NCBI GenBank assembly: GCA_002701145.1
Contig: PAEE01000022.1
Coordinates: 42,461 to 48,274, forward strand
Source of the DNA: Methanobacteriota archaeon
Lineage (GTDB): Archaea > Thermoplasmatota > Poseidoniia > Poseidoniales > Poseidoniaceae
Direction of reading: 5' to 3'
Length of the DNA stretch: 5,814 nt
Positions 1 through 5,765 of the stretch are shown here, one piece after another. Positions within the stretch are counted from its first letter, which is position 1; every line of letters begins with the position of its first letter. The notes under the pieces are model-generated. The model saw only the letters and a program-made list of their open reading frames with translations, made no database searches and had not been told where the DNA came from. Both the position numbers and the translations under genes were made by a program.

Positions 1-1392
1 TTATTATTACCTGCATTTTCACTTTTCTTCCTCTTTGGAGCATGGGCATACAAAGGAAAAAGTCCAGAATGGTGGCTTGATAATATCGAGCCATCGGTTG
101 GTTTCGATCTGGCAACATGTCTTACTCTGATGTCGACTACAATTTTGCTAGGTTTCTGCGCAGGGTTGTATCTACATAGGCATCGTGTTAGATTGACAAG
201 GATGGTATTCAGGTCTGAGGTCTCAGCTGCGGCTGAAGCACACCGTCCTGTCACCAGTATGCATGGTTATTCATCGGTTGACGGATTAATTTCTCGAACT
301 ATGGCTAGTCATAATACTGCACTATGGATGGGATTTCTTGCAACAGTTATTGCAGGTATAGTGGCATATTTGGATTCAGATTCCCCTATCGGACAAAGAG
401 GTTTGTTGGCTAGTGCTTCACTTGTAACAATGGCGATTGGACAACATCTTTCTACGCGTAATCGAAAGTTCAACATGGTCACTAATGATGGATTACTGAC
501 CGCATATGTTCCTCCTTTACACCCTTCCACCCTTGAAATGGCATTCAATGAAATGCTGAGAACACAAATGGATCCATTGTTGAGAAGTAAATTCGAGGAC
601 TATCTTCTGGATTTTGAATCACATGTGAGAGATGATGTTGATAGAGAATTTGCTAGAGAGAAATTCCTAATGCTGATGCATAGAAGATACAAGGGAAGTA
701 TTGACAGGAGTACTACTATTCTTGAGGCCGGTGAAATACTGACCGACAAAGGTGTACATTCATTACTTGAGCATGAAATTTTCAACGAAAGTCTTTGGGA
801 TTCACTATTTGACCGTTCAATAGACTCTTATCCGGCGTTCTATAGATTGATTGAACGTTTAGAACAGGACCTTTCTGTAGGACGGAAAATCGATATGGAC
901 GGACTAGTATTCGATGTTGATTTAGAAAACATTGTTACTGAGAAAGCCAACTTATTCTGCTATTTTCATAATTTGTCAGATAAGGAAAGGCAAGTAGTTC
1001 TTCGAGTACATTCACCCGATTTTAGACCACATGATTTAGCCTTGAGATATAATCTGAAACCAGGGGAGAAATCTTGGTGGCCTGATGAAGCGGTTCCTGT
1101 TTCTAGTGAGGGTGATGATGACATCATTGGAAGAATGTCTGGGCTATTACGGGATGGTACAATCTCATGGCAAACTCTACTCCCTGAAGGAACGGGTGAA
1201 GCAAGTGTTTCGATAAGGTTAGAAAACACAAATGGTGATTTATTGGTCGGCCGTCAAATAAATGTCAGAGTGCGACCAGAGTTTGTTAACTGGTTGAGGA
1301 ATACCAGTTCATTAACCTCTTATCTTGTTGGAGGAATCGGCCTTGCAGGCTCCATATTATTCCAATTAATGGCTGTATTATCGTCTGCATAA
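1..1392 (+). CDS. Multi-pass membrane protein of unknown function, 5' end outside window
   Basis: The first internal ATG is at 130, but the frame is open back to base 1 and codes for hydrophobic, protein-like sequence there, so the gene starts upstream and 463 codons are visible. Hydrophobic segments lie at about residues 2-17, 38-58, 106-124, 134-149 and 439-460, suggesting five visible membrane helices. Between the fourth and fifth is a soluble region of about 290 residues. Its first half is rich in charged helices, and its second half (about 301-426) alternates hydrophobic and polar residues like a beta-sandwich, with tryptophans near 359-360. The protein ends eight or fewer residues after the last helix. 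I see no catalytic motif, nucleotide-binding loop, cysteine pair or known transporter signature. Gene 2 follows after 52 bases, so co-transcription is plausible. A membrane-anchored sensor or envelope assembly factor is possible, but that is only inference from topology. Confidence 0.85.
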   Translation, partial: LLLPAFSLFFLFGAWAYKGKSPEWWLDNIEPSVGFDLATCLTLMSTTILLGFCAGLYLHRHRVRLTRMVFRSEVSAAAEAHRPVTSMHGYSSVDGLISRTMASHNTALWMGFLATVIAGIVAYLDSDSPIGQRGLLASASLVTMAIGQHLSTRNRKFNMVTNDGLLTAYVPPLHPSTLEMAFNEMLRTQMDPLLRSKFEDYLLDFESHVRDDVDREFAREKFLMLMHRRYKGSIDRSTTILEAGEILTDKGVHSLLEHEIFNESLWDSLFDRSIDSYPAFYRLIERLEQDLSVGRKIDMDGLVFDVDLENIVTEKANLFCYFHNLSDKERQVVLRVHSPDFRPHDLALRYNLKPGEKSWWPDEAVPVSSEGDDDIIGRMSGLLRDGTISWQTLLPEGTGEASVSIRLENTNGDLLVGRQINVRVRPEFVNWLRNTSSLTSYLVGGIGLAGSILFQLMAVLSSA

Positions 1393-1444
1393 TGGCAATT
1401 TTACTAATCGTAGCATTGAAAGTCAAGATGTCATCGCAGTTGCC

Positions 1445-2455
1445 ATGACCGAGCATGCAAACGAGGAAACTCGTCCGGATGCAGACCTTAGAGACCATCT
1501 TCATCAGATGGAGGCTAGAGTTCGTAAATTACGAGACTCTCGCAATAATCACAATGAACAGGCTAAGCGCTTTGCAGAACAAAGAAATGCTATCCAGGCT
1601 CAATACAAAGAGCATCGCAGTAAGTTGGATTTGTCGGTTGCTGAAGTCAAAGCAATTCGTGCAGAACAGAATATTCACAAGAAGCGAAGAGATGCTATAC
1701 AAGCTCAAATCCGTGATTTGATCGGACAAGCTAAATCTCAGCGTGGAGATAAAAATCAAAAGAAATCAGCATCATTTGAATTTAACAAGTTATCAAGTGA
1801 AGTAGATAACATGGAAAAAGTGTTTGAAACTCGTGGCGGTATGTCCTCTAAGAAGGAAAAAGAGACTATGGAGAAGATTAAGATCATGCGTCGACGCATG
1901 AAAGAATTGGAACCTGAGGTTGAAAAGTTACAACTCATAAAGGTAGATTTGTCTAACCGTGATGAAGCGATTGCTACCCTAAAGGCAGAAGCAGATGAAG
2001 CACACAAGCAATTCGTTGAGTGTCTTGAGCGTGCAAAGGGAATGAGCAAGGAGTTGGATGAATTATTTGCTCATCGTGATTTCTTGAAAGGTGAAGGAGA
2101 TAGATTCCATAAGGAATTCCTCGCATGTAAAGAGAAAGCCGATGAAGTACATTCAAAGATTACAGAAATGATGAAAGAAGTCAATGAAGCACGTGATAAG
2201 TTGAAGATCGCTCGTGAAGAAAGAGAGTCTTGGATTACTGATCACAATGAATCTGTAACTAAGGAGATGAAAACCGGAGCTGAAGACGCAAAGGTTGCAG
2301 ATTCTATGGTCGACCACCTTCTCAATGCAGGGAGCCTTTCCTTTGGTGGAACTATGTCTGGAGACAGAGATGGTCTTGGTGTGAAGAAGGGTCGTTCAAA
2401 CAAAAAGAAGAGCATGCGTCGTGTTGACATGACCGCATCTCGTGGTAGGAAGTGA
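1445..2455 (+). CDS. Archaeal coiled-coil protein (COG1340-like), basic C-terminal tail
   Basis: This 336-residue protein is almost entirely Lys/Glu/Arg/Gln-rich helix from about residue 17 to 275, with heptad-like hydrophobic spacing and no signal peptide or membrane segment. The segment at about 114-156 has the layout I associate with archaeal COG1340 proteins: a short helix ending near ETRGG, then SSKKEKE followed by EKI and a KELEPE stretch. The 187-240 part, with repeated His-x-x-Phe and Ala-Asp-Glu units (HKQF, FHKEF, KADEVHSKI), also fits. A flexible Gly/Ser linker (about 296-312) leads to a strongly basic tail (314-336), which could bind nucleic acid or the ribosome; that is inference. 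The molecular function of the family is not established as far as I know. The ATG at 1445 is the first in frame after the stop of gene 1. The 3' end overlaps the next gene by 14 bases, suggesting translational coupling. Confidence 0.88.
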   Translation: MTEHANEETRPDADLRDHLHQMEARVRKLRDSRNNHNEQAKRFAEQRNAIQAQYKEHRSKLDLSVAEVKAIRAEQNIHKKRRDAIQAQIRDLIGQAKSQRGDKNQKKSASFEFNKLSSEVDNMEKVFETRGGMSSKKEKETMEKIKIMRRRMKELEPEVEKLQLIKVDLSNRDEAIATLKAEADEAHKQFVECLERAKGMSKELDELFAHRDFLKGEGDRFHKEFLACKEKADEVHSKITEMMKEVNEARDKLKIAREERESWITDHNESVTKEMKTGAEDAKVADSMVDHLLNAGSLSFGGTMSGDRDGLGVKKGRSNKKKSMRRVDMTASRGRK

Positions 2456-3473
2456 GATCCTGCTTGGCATCATTATGGCCGGGGGCCGTGGCACCCGCCT
2501 GATGCCTTTGACCGCAAATAGGCCTAAGCCTATGGTTCCGGTATTAGGGCGTCCAGTAATTGATTATGTCAAGGATGCAATGGTTGCAGCAGGTCTTAGT
2601 GAAATTATTGTAACAACAGGTTACCAAGGTGAGCAATTAGTATCTCATGTCGACACATGGGGTATTACCAGTAGAGTTAACCAAGAAGAAACTCCAATGG
2701 GTACTGCAGGTAGTGTACGACTTCTTTTCGATGAATTAAATGAGACATTCGTCGTAGGGTCTGGTGATTCTGTAGCATCGTTTGATATTGCTGATTTATT
2801 GAAATCACATCGTGAATCTGGTGCGAAAGTCACAATGGCACTTTGGGAGGTTGAAGACCCAACTGAGTTTGGAATAGTTGGTCTTTCAAAGGATCACCAG
2901 GGAGCCATTGAATCTGGTCTTTCTGAAGGATATATTTCTAAATTCAAAGAAAAACCGAAACTGGAAGAAGCATTCTCGAACCTTATCAATGCTGGATTGT
3001 ACATTATCGAACCAGAAGTAATGGATTTAGTTCCATCTGGTGAGAAATATGACTTTTCTAAGCAATTATTCCCAGATGTATTGTCTAGGGGCTGGCCAAT
3101 GTATGCGAAAACCGTTAATGGAATTTGGTTTGATGTTGGTCATCCATTTGAATTACATAATGCGCAAATGGCATTGGTTGAGGGAAGGGATGAACTTCCA
3201 TTCCCTATGCCCAAGGGTGAAGTGTTACCGGATGGTTCATTCATCAGTGATTCAGCGATGGTAAGTGGCCATATTGAAAAATCCATAGTTCTAGAAGGTG
3301 CTTCAGTAAATGGTGCAGTTGTTAATTCTGTGATTATGTCTAATTCACGAGTTGAAGGAGTTTCGGAGTCATCTATAATTGGAGAAAATTCAGTAATAGA
3401 ATCTAGAATTCAACACTGTGTAATCGGAGATGGATTACACATTTCAGTCGACCTTGAAAATGAGCGTAGATGA
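2442..3473 (+). CDS. Sugar-phosphate nucleotidyltransferase with C-terminal left-handed beta-helix
   Basis: This soluble enzyme should transfer an NMP group from an NTP to a sugar 1-phosphate, releasing pyrophosphate. The N-terminal Rossmann-like domain (about 6-245) has the NTP_transferase signature GGRGTRLMPLT at 14-24 with Lys-Pro at 29-30. It also has the base-recognition loop ETPMGTAGS (83-91), Gly-Asp at 108-109 for metal binding, Glu-Lys-Pro at 170-172, NAGLYI (183-188), DFSKQLFP (204-211) and WFDVGHP (229-235). The C-terminal part (about 262-333) has hexapeptide-like turns such as SIVLEGASV and SIIGENSVI. This layout suits mannose-1-phosphate guanylyltransferase and related glucose-1-phosphate or UDP-GlcNAc enzymes; the substrate cannot be read from sequence. 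The start is the GTG at 2442: a stop at 2430 closes the frame, and the ATG at 2475 would remove the first beta-strand (ILLGII). It overlaps gene 2 by 14 bases. The product probably feeds glycan or glycolipid synthesis. Confidence 0.93.
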   Translation: MVGSEILLGIIMAGGRGTRLMPLTANRPKPMVPVLGRPVIDYVKDAMVAAGLSEIIVTTGYQGEQLVSHVDTWGITSRVNQEETPMGTAGSVRLLFDELNETFVVGSGDSVASFDIADLLKSHRESGAKVTMALWEVEDPTEFGIVGLSKDHQGAIESGLSEGYISKFKEKPKLEEAFSNLINAGLYIIEPEVMDLVPSGEKYDFSKQLFPDVLSRGWPMYAKTVNGIWFDVGHPFELHNAQMALVEGRDELPFPMPKGEVLPDGSFISDSAMVSGHIEKSIVLEGASVNGAVVNSVIMSNSRVEGVSESSIIGENSVIESRIQHCVIGDGLHISVDLENERR

Positions 3474-3495
3474 ATCATCACTGCGCGAGTCGGCG

Positions 3496-3508
3496 TTTTA
3501 TTCTTATA
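3496..3508 (+). promoter_or_regulatory. Possible archaeal TATA box for the 3532 gene
   Basis: The stretch TTTTATTCTTATA is the AT-richest part of the short gap after the nucleotidyltransferase and is preceded by GC-rich sequence. The centre of CTTATA (3503-3508) lies about 27 bases before the ATG at 3532, which is the spacing expected for an archaeal leaderless transcript. No clear BRE is evident. If the coding region really began at 3460, this would only be coding sequence. Confidence 0.4.
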
Positions 3509-3531
3509 CCCTTGAATATCGCCGCAACAAT

Positions 3532-3777
3532 ATGAGTATTGCAAATGACTCGCAACCTGTGCGAAGTTATGACCGTTCTTGGGGCGAAATCGAAGAGATG
3601 CTTGACAAAGCAGTCTCCCGAAGAGACCAATGGAAAAAATGGTTTGAGCAATGTAGAAAAGATGGCGACCGGGATGGAATGAAGGAAGCCGCTCGCAATC
3701 ACAAAGCCCTCGATGGTGTAATCAAAACTCTAAGATGGACACTTGGCGAAGAGGGTGTTGACCACCCTCTTGATTGA
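3532..3777 (+). CDS. Small charged helical protein of unknown function
   Basis: This 81-residue protein is not one I recognise. It is predicted to be soluble and mostly helical, with a short disordered N-terminus and two charged helices: SWGEIEEMLDKAVSRRDQW (about 17-35) and a second from about 44 to 70. It has one Cys (about 40) and several Trp, and no metal site or DNA-binding motif that I can name. The start is uncertain. The frame is also open to an ATG at 3460, which would overlap the nucleotidyltransferase by 14 bases and give 105 residues, and to one at 3430. I prefer 3532 because a TATA-like element sits 27 bases upstream. The stop TGA (3775-3777) lies 35 bases before the preferred start of the RNA-binding gene, and an alternative ATG for that gene is only 2 bases away, so the two are probably co-transcribed. 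A role beside RNA processing would be guilt by association only. Confidence 0.7.
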   Translation: MSIANDSQPVRSYDRSWGEIEEMLDKAVSRRDQWKKWFEQCRKDGDRDGMKEAARNHKALDGVIKTLRWTLGEEGVDHPLD

Positions 3778-3803
3778 AAATGCTCATCACCCCCCATCTA
3801 CAC

Positions 3804-3807
3804 GAGG
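3804..3807 (+). promoter_or_regulatory. Shine-Dalgarno-like GAGG deciding the 3813 start
   Basis: GAGG lies 5 bases before the ATG at 3813. The alternative starts at 3780 (ATG) and 3774 (TTG) have no purine-rich motif at a suitable distance. This supports the shorter reading of the RNA-binding protein, which also matches where the family normally begins. Confidence 0.5.
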
Positions 3808-3812
3808 CAGTT

Positions 3813-4280
3813 ATGGGAGTACACCATGTGACCTGGCAGACTACTGCGAGCGGTCTAGAAGATGAGTACATCCATGCAGCAGCATTATCCTGGTTAGTTG
3901 GCGATGAAGAATCTGTAGAAATAGAGAGAATGAATTCTTTTCACGGCTCCCCAATACATGTGATTTCTGCTGAATTGAAACGCCGTGGAAAGGCAACTAA
4001 GTCTCTTGCTAGATTAGGTGTGGATGCACTAAATGATCTCAAATTACAATTGGATACTAGAATGGATGATGACAATGTCATTCATTTGAGATTGGATTTA
4101 CTTGATTTGCTAGGTGGTAAAATCACATTGAGTCTTCCTGGTGAGCGTCCTACAATCAAAGGAAGGGCCAAATTAGAGGTATATCCTGGCAATGAAGCCA
4201 TCGATATTGCTATCGAAACTATCGACAAAGCAATCGCTGATGCGGCTAGATTAGGCCTGCCTGAAAATCCAAGGACCTGA
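3813..4280 (+). CDS. Exosome-associated RNA-binding protein (PF01877/COG1325 type)
   Basis: This 155-residue soluble protein resembles the archaeal family annotated as RNA-binding or predicted exosome subunit (PF01877, COG1325). From memory of the family, the matching points are an N-terminal beta-strand with HHV near residue 4, followed by a Leu-Glu-Asp before the first helix (family: HATED-like). Next come a strand ending at the HGSP turn (44-47; family: G-H-x-G-N-P), the LDTRMDDDN segment leading to HLRLD (about 80-95; family: DE-x-G-x-hhhRhDKQ), and KLEVYPG near the end (about 120-126). The usual length is about 140-150 residues, so it is complete. The true start could instead be the ATG at 3780, which adds eleven residues and would sit 2 bases after the preceding stop. 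I chose 3813 for family alignment and the GAGG upstream. Its likely role is RNA processing or decay; direct exosome membership is inferred in the family. No other exosome gene is visible here. Confidence 0.82.
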   Translation: MGVHHVTWQTTASGLEDEYIHAAALSWLVGDEESVEIERMNSFHGSPIHVISAELKRRGKATKSLARLGVDALNDLKLQLDTRMDDDNVIHLRLDLLDLLGGKITLSLPGERPTIKGRAKLEVYPGNEAIDIAIETIDKAIADAARLGLPENPRT

Positions 4281-4288
4281 GCAAGCCA

Positions 4289-4294
4289 TTATAT
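4289..4294 (+). promoter_or_regulatory. TATA-like box upstream of the ferredoxin
   Basis: TTATAT lies in the short gap between the RNA-binding gene and the ferredoxin, centred about 37 bases before the ATG. Transcription would be expected some 25 bases downstream, near 4316-4318, leaving a leader of roughly ten bases that contains the GGAG motif. The position directly adjoins an inverted repeat. Confidence 0.45.
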
Positions 4295-4295
4295 C

Positions 4296-4320
4296 CTCCA
4301 ACCCTGACAGCGGTTTGGAG
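4296..4320 (+). repeat. Inverted repeat between TATA box and ferredoxin start
   Basis: CTCCAA (4296-4301) pairs with TTGGAG (4315-4320), followed inward by one C/T mismatch and a further CC/GG pair, around a 7-base centre (TGACAGC). It could be an operator placed between the TATA box and the transcription start. In a read-through transcript it could instead be a hairpin that covers the ferredoxin ribosome binding site. The sequence alone does not decide between these. Confidence 0.55.
4317..4320 (+). promoter_or_regulatory. Ferredoxin ribosome binding site
   Basis: GGAG, 8 bases before the ATG at 4329, is one of the clearest Shine-Dalgarno matches in the window. It forms the outer end of the right arm of the inverted repeat at 4296-4320. 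Confidence 0.6.
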
Positions 4321-4328
4321 AGATTATA

Positions 4329-4604
4329 ATGACTTACGTAGTAACTTCCGCGTGTGTTGACCACAAGTACCAGGAATGTGTCGCAGTTTGCCCTGTTGAA
4401 GCTTTTAGAGAAGCAGATACTTACCTAATCATCGACCCTGATGAGTGCATCGATTGTGGTGCATGTGTTCCAGAATGTCCAGTCGATGCAATTTTCGCTG
4501 ATACCGATGTCCCTGACGAAGAGGAATCATGGATAGACCGAAACGAAGAGGAATCTCAAGATGCAGAGGTTGCAACTGGAGACACTCCTGTTCTTGCAGA
4601 TTGA
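4329..4604 (+). CDS. Seven-iron ferredoxin ([3Fe-4S][4Fe-4S])
   Basis: This is a small cytoplasmic electron carrier of 91 residues. The cysteine pattern follows Azotobacter FdI-type ferredoxins. Cys9, Cys17 and Cys50 would bind a [3Fe-4S] cluster, while Cys21, Cys40, Cys43 and Cys46 would bind a [4Fe-4S] cluster. Both Cys-Pro turns are present (CPVEAF at 21-26, CPVDAIF at 50-56). Position 12 in the first motif is His (CVDHKYQEC), so the fourth ligand that would make the first cluster cubane is absent and the seven-iron assignment is favoured over eight-iron. The N-terminus (MTYVV) is also typical. Residues 57-91 form a very acidic tail ([14 protein letters not shown]), longer than the minimal fold. 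The redox partner cannot be told from context, because its neighbours (RNA-binding protein, pdxS) are unrelated. It probably has its own promoter. Confidence 0.93.
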   Translation: MTYVVTSACVDHKYQECVAVCPVEAFREADTYLIIDPDECIDCGACVPECPVDAIFADTDVPDEEESWIDRNEEESQDAEVATGDTPVLAD

Positions 4605-4619
4605 ATTTGCAGGTCGACT

Positions 4620-4625
4620 ACATAT
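4620..4625 (+). promoter_or_regulatory. TATA-like box upstream of pdxS
   Basis: ACATAT lies 16 bases after the ferredoxin stop codon and is centred about 41 bases before the pdxS ATG at 4664. A start of transcription near 4648-4650 would give a short leader with AGGT (4651-4654) 9 bases before the ATG. The match to a TATA consensus is weak, and co-transcription with the ferredoxin is equally possible. Confidence 0.3.
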
Positions 4626-4663
4626 CTTCATGAATACGAGGCTATCCGCTAGGTTTGATTGAG

Positions 4664-5659
4664 ATGAATAATTCAAATGATTTCAAGTCGCTTCGTCACG
4701 CAGACGATTTACTGAAGAGAGGCTTTGCATCTATGCTCCAAGGAGGAGTAATTATGGATGTAGTTACTCCAGAACAAGCATCGGTAGCTGAAGCCGCTGG
4801 TGCAGTTTCAGTCATGGCTTTAGAGAGAGTCCCTGCAGACATTCGTAAATCTGGTGGCGTAGCCAGAACTTCTCATCCTGATATGATTAAGGGAATTATC
4901 GAATGCACATCAATTCCAGTAATGGCAAAATCTCGAATCGGCCACGAAGCAGAGTCACAGGTTTTGCAGGCATTGGGCGTTGACATGGTAGATGAGTCAG
5001 AAGTACTAACTCCTGCAGACCCATATTTCCACATCAATAAAAATGCACATGATATTCCATTCGTTTGCGGTGCAACAGGATTAGGTGAAGCAGTTCGCCG
5101 AATCTATGAGGGTGCAGCGATGATTCGAACCAAGGGTGAAGCAGGTACTGGTAATATTGTTGCTGCAATGACACATGCTAGATTAATCGACCAAGAAATC
5201 CGACAGATTCAGGGATTGAATGATGGTGGTTTAGATGATGCTGCTCATATCATAATGAATAGATATAGAGTACTTGCAGAATCCAGTAAATTACCTGGAA
5301 TTTCTAACGTTACTCCATTTGGTGAAATCGATGACGAAATGCATGGAAGTATTCGTGATATTTTGGTGGAAGTTTCTGATTTAGGTCGCCTGCCAGTAGT
5401 CACTTTCTGTGCAGGTGGAATTGCAACACCTGCTGATGCATCATTGATGATGCAGATGGGCGTTGATGGAATCTTTGTTGGCTCTGGAATTTTCAAGTCT
5501 GAAGACCCTGAAACTATGGCGGATGCTATCGTCATGGCCACTGCACACTATGATGATCCAGACAAGGTCGCTGAGGCCATGGGAATGATGGCTGGGGCTC
5601 CAATGCGTGGCGATGAGTTGGAGACATTAGAAGTCCGACTTGACCAAAGAGGATGGTAG
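4664..5659 (+). CDS. pdxS: Pyridoxal 5'-phosphate synthase, synthase subunit PdxS
   Basis: PdxS (Pdx1, SNZ family) makes pyridoxal 5'-phosphate from ribose 5-phosphate, glyceraldehyde 3-phosphate and ammonia, the last supplied by the glutaminase PdxT. It is a (beta/alpha)8 barrel forming ring oligomers in the cytoplasm. Visible signatures are GGVIMDVV (Asp32), [10 protein letters not shown] (52-61), [11 protein letters not shown] (Lys89), [10 protein letters not shown] (about 110-119), [13 protein letters not shown] (Lys157), the phosphate-binding [14 protein letters not shown] and VGSGIF, and the C-terminal QRGW. Asp32, Lys89 and Lys157 match Asp24, Lys81 and Lys149 of the Bacillus subtilis enzyme with identical spacing, so it should be active. 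It has 331 residues against about 294 there. The excess is an insertion of about 30 residues between Lys157 and AGGIATP (roughly 195-230), as in longer archaeal forms such as Methanocaldococcus. The ATG at 4664 is preferred over a TTG at 4655. No pdxT is in the window. Confidence 0.97.
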   Translation: MNNSNDFKSLRHADDLLKRGFASMLQGGVIMDVVTPEQASVAEAAGAVSVMALERVPADIRKSGGVARTSHPDMIKGIIECTSIPVMAKSRIGHEAESQVLQALGVDMVDESEVLTPADPYFHINKNAHDIPFVCGATGLGEAVRRIYEGAAMIRTKGEAGTGNIVAAMTHARLIDQEIRQIQGLNDGGLDDAAHIIMNRYRVLAESSKLPGISNVTPFGEIDDEMHGSIRDILVEVSDLGRLPVVTFCAGGIATPADASLMMQMGVDGIFVGSGIFKSEDPETMADAIVMATAHYDDPDKVAEAMGMMAGAPMRGDELETLEVRLDQRGW

Positions 5660-5662
5660 ATA

Positions 5663-5683
5663 CACCCCGTAGGGGTGGTTTTT
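5663..5683 (+). terminator. Hairpin plus T-tract after pdxS
   Basis: CACCCC and GGGGTG form a perfect 6-bp GC-rich stem around a 3-base loop (GTA), followed one base later by TTTTT. It starts three bases after the pdxS stop codon. Archaeal termination depends mainly on the T-tract, so the stem may serve to stabilise the mRNA 3' end as well. With a TATA-like box 20 bases further on, this looks like a real transcription unit boundary. Confidence 0.7.
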
Positions 5684-5700
5684 CGCCATCTATCCCTTTC

Positions 5701-5706
5701 ATATAT
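5701..5706 (+). promoter_or_regulatory. TATA-like box for the last gene
   Basis: ATATAT within TTCATATATCCC is the best TATA match in the window and follows a terminator-like hairpin. Transcription would be expected near 5728-5731, giving a leader of about 36 bases before the ATG at 5766. Confidence 0.5.
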
Positions 5707-5730
5707 CCCATGTTGGTCCGAGGCTTGCAA

Positions 5731-5746
5731 GTGGGGTAGCCCCCGC
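5731..5746 (+). other. GC-rich leader hairpin of the last gene
   Basis: GTGGGG pairs with CCCCGC (one G-T wobble) around the loop TAGC. It sits at the predicted 5' end of the transcript. It may stabilise the mRNA or influence translation, but could also be chance. It matches no riboswitch class that I recognise and is too short for one. Confidence 0.4.
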
Positions 5747-5765
5747 AATCTGAGAGTTGATTCGA

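Noticed and set aside
1756..2049. 97-codon minus-strand ORF within the coiled-coil gene
   Set aside because: Lys/Glu-rich coding sequence tends to give Ser/Phe/Leu-rich reverse frames without stops; the forward frame has clear coiled-coil periodicity and family-like segments.
3040..3264. 74-codon + strand ORF inside the nucleotidyltransferase
   Set aside because: It is out of frame within conserved motifs of the nucleotidyltransferase (DFSKQLFP, WFDVGHP) and encodes an unusual Met/Cys/Trp-rich product.
5245..5541. 98-codon minus-strand ORF
   Set aside because: It lies wholly inside pdxS, whose + strand protein is unmistakable; the reverse frame has no recognisable protein features and no separate promoter or start signal.
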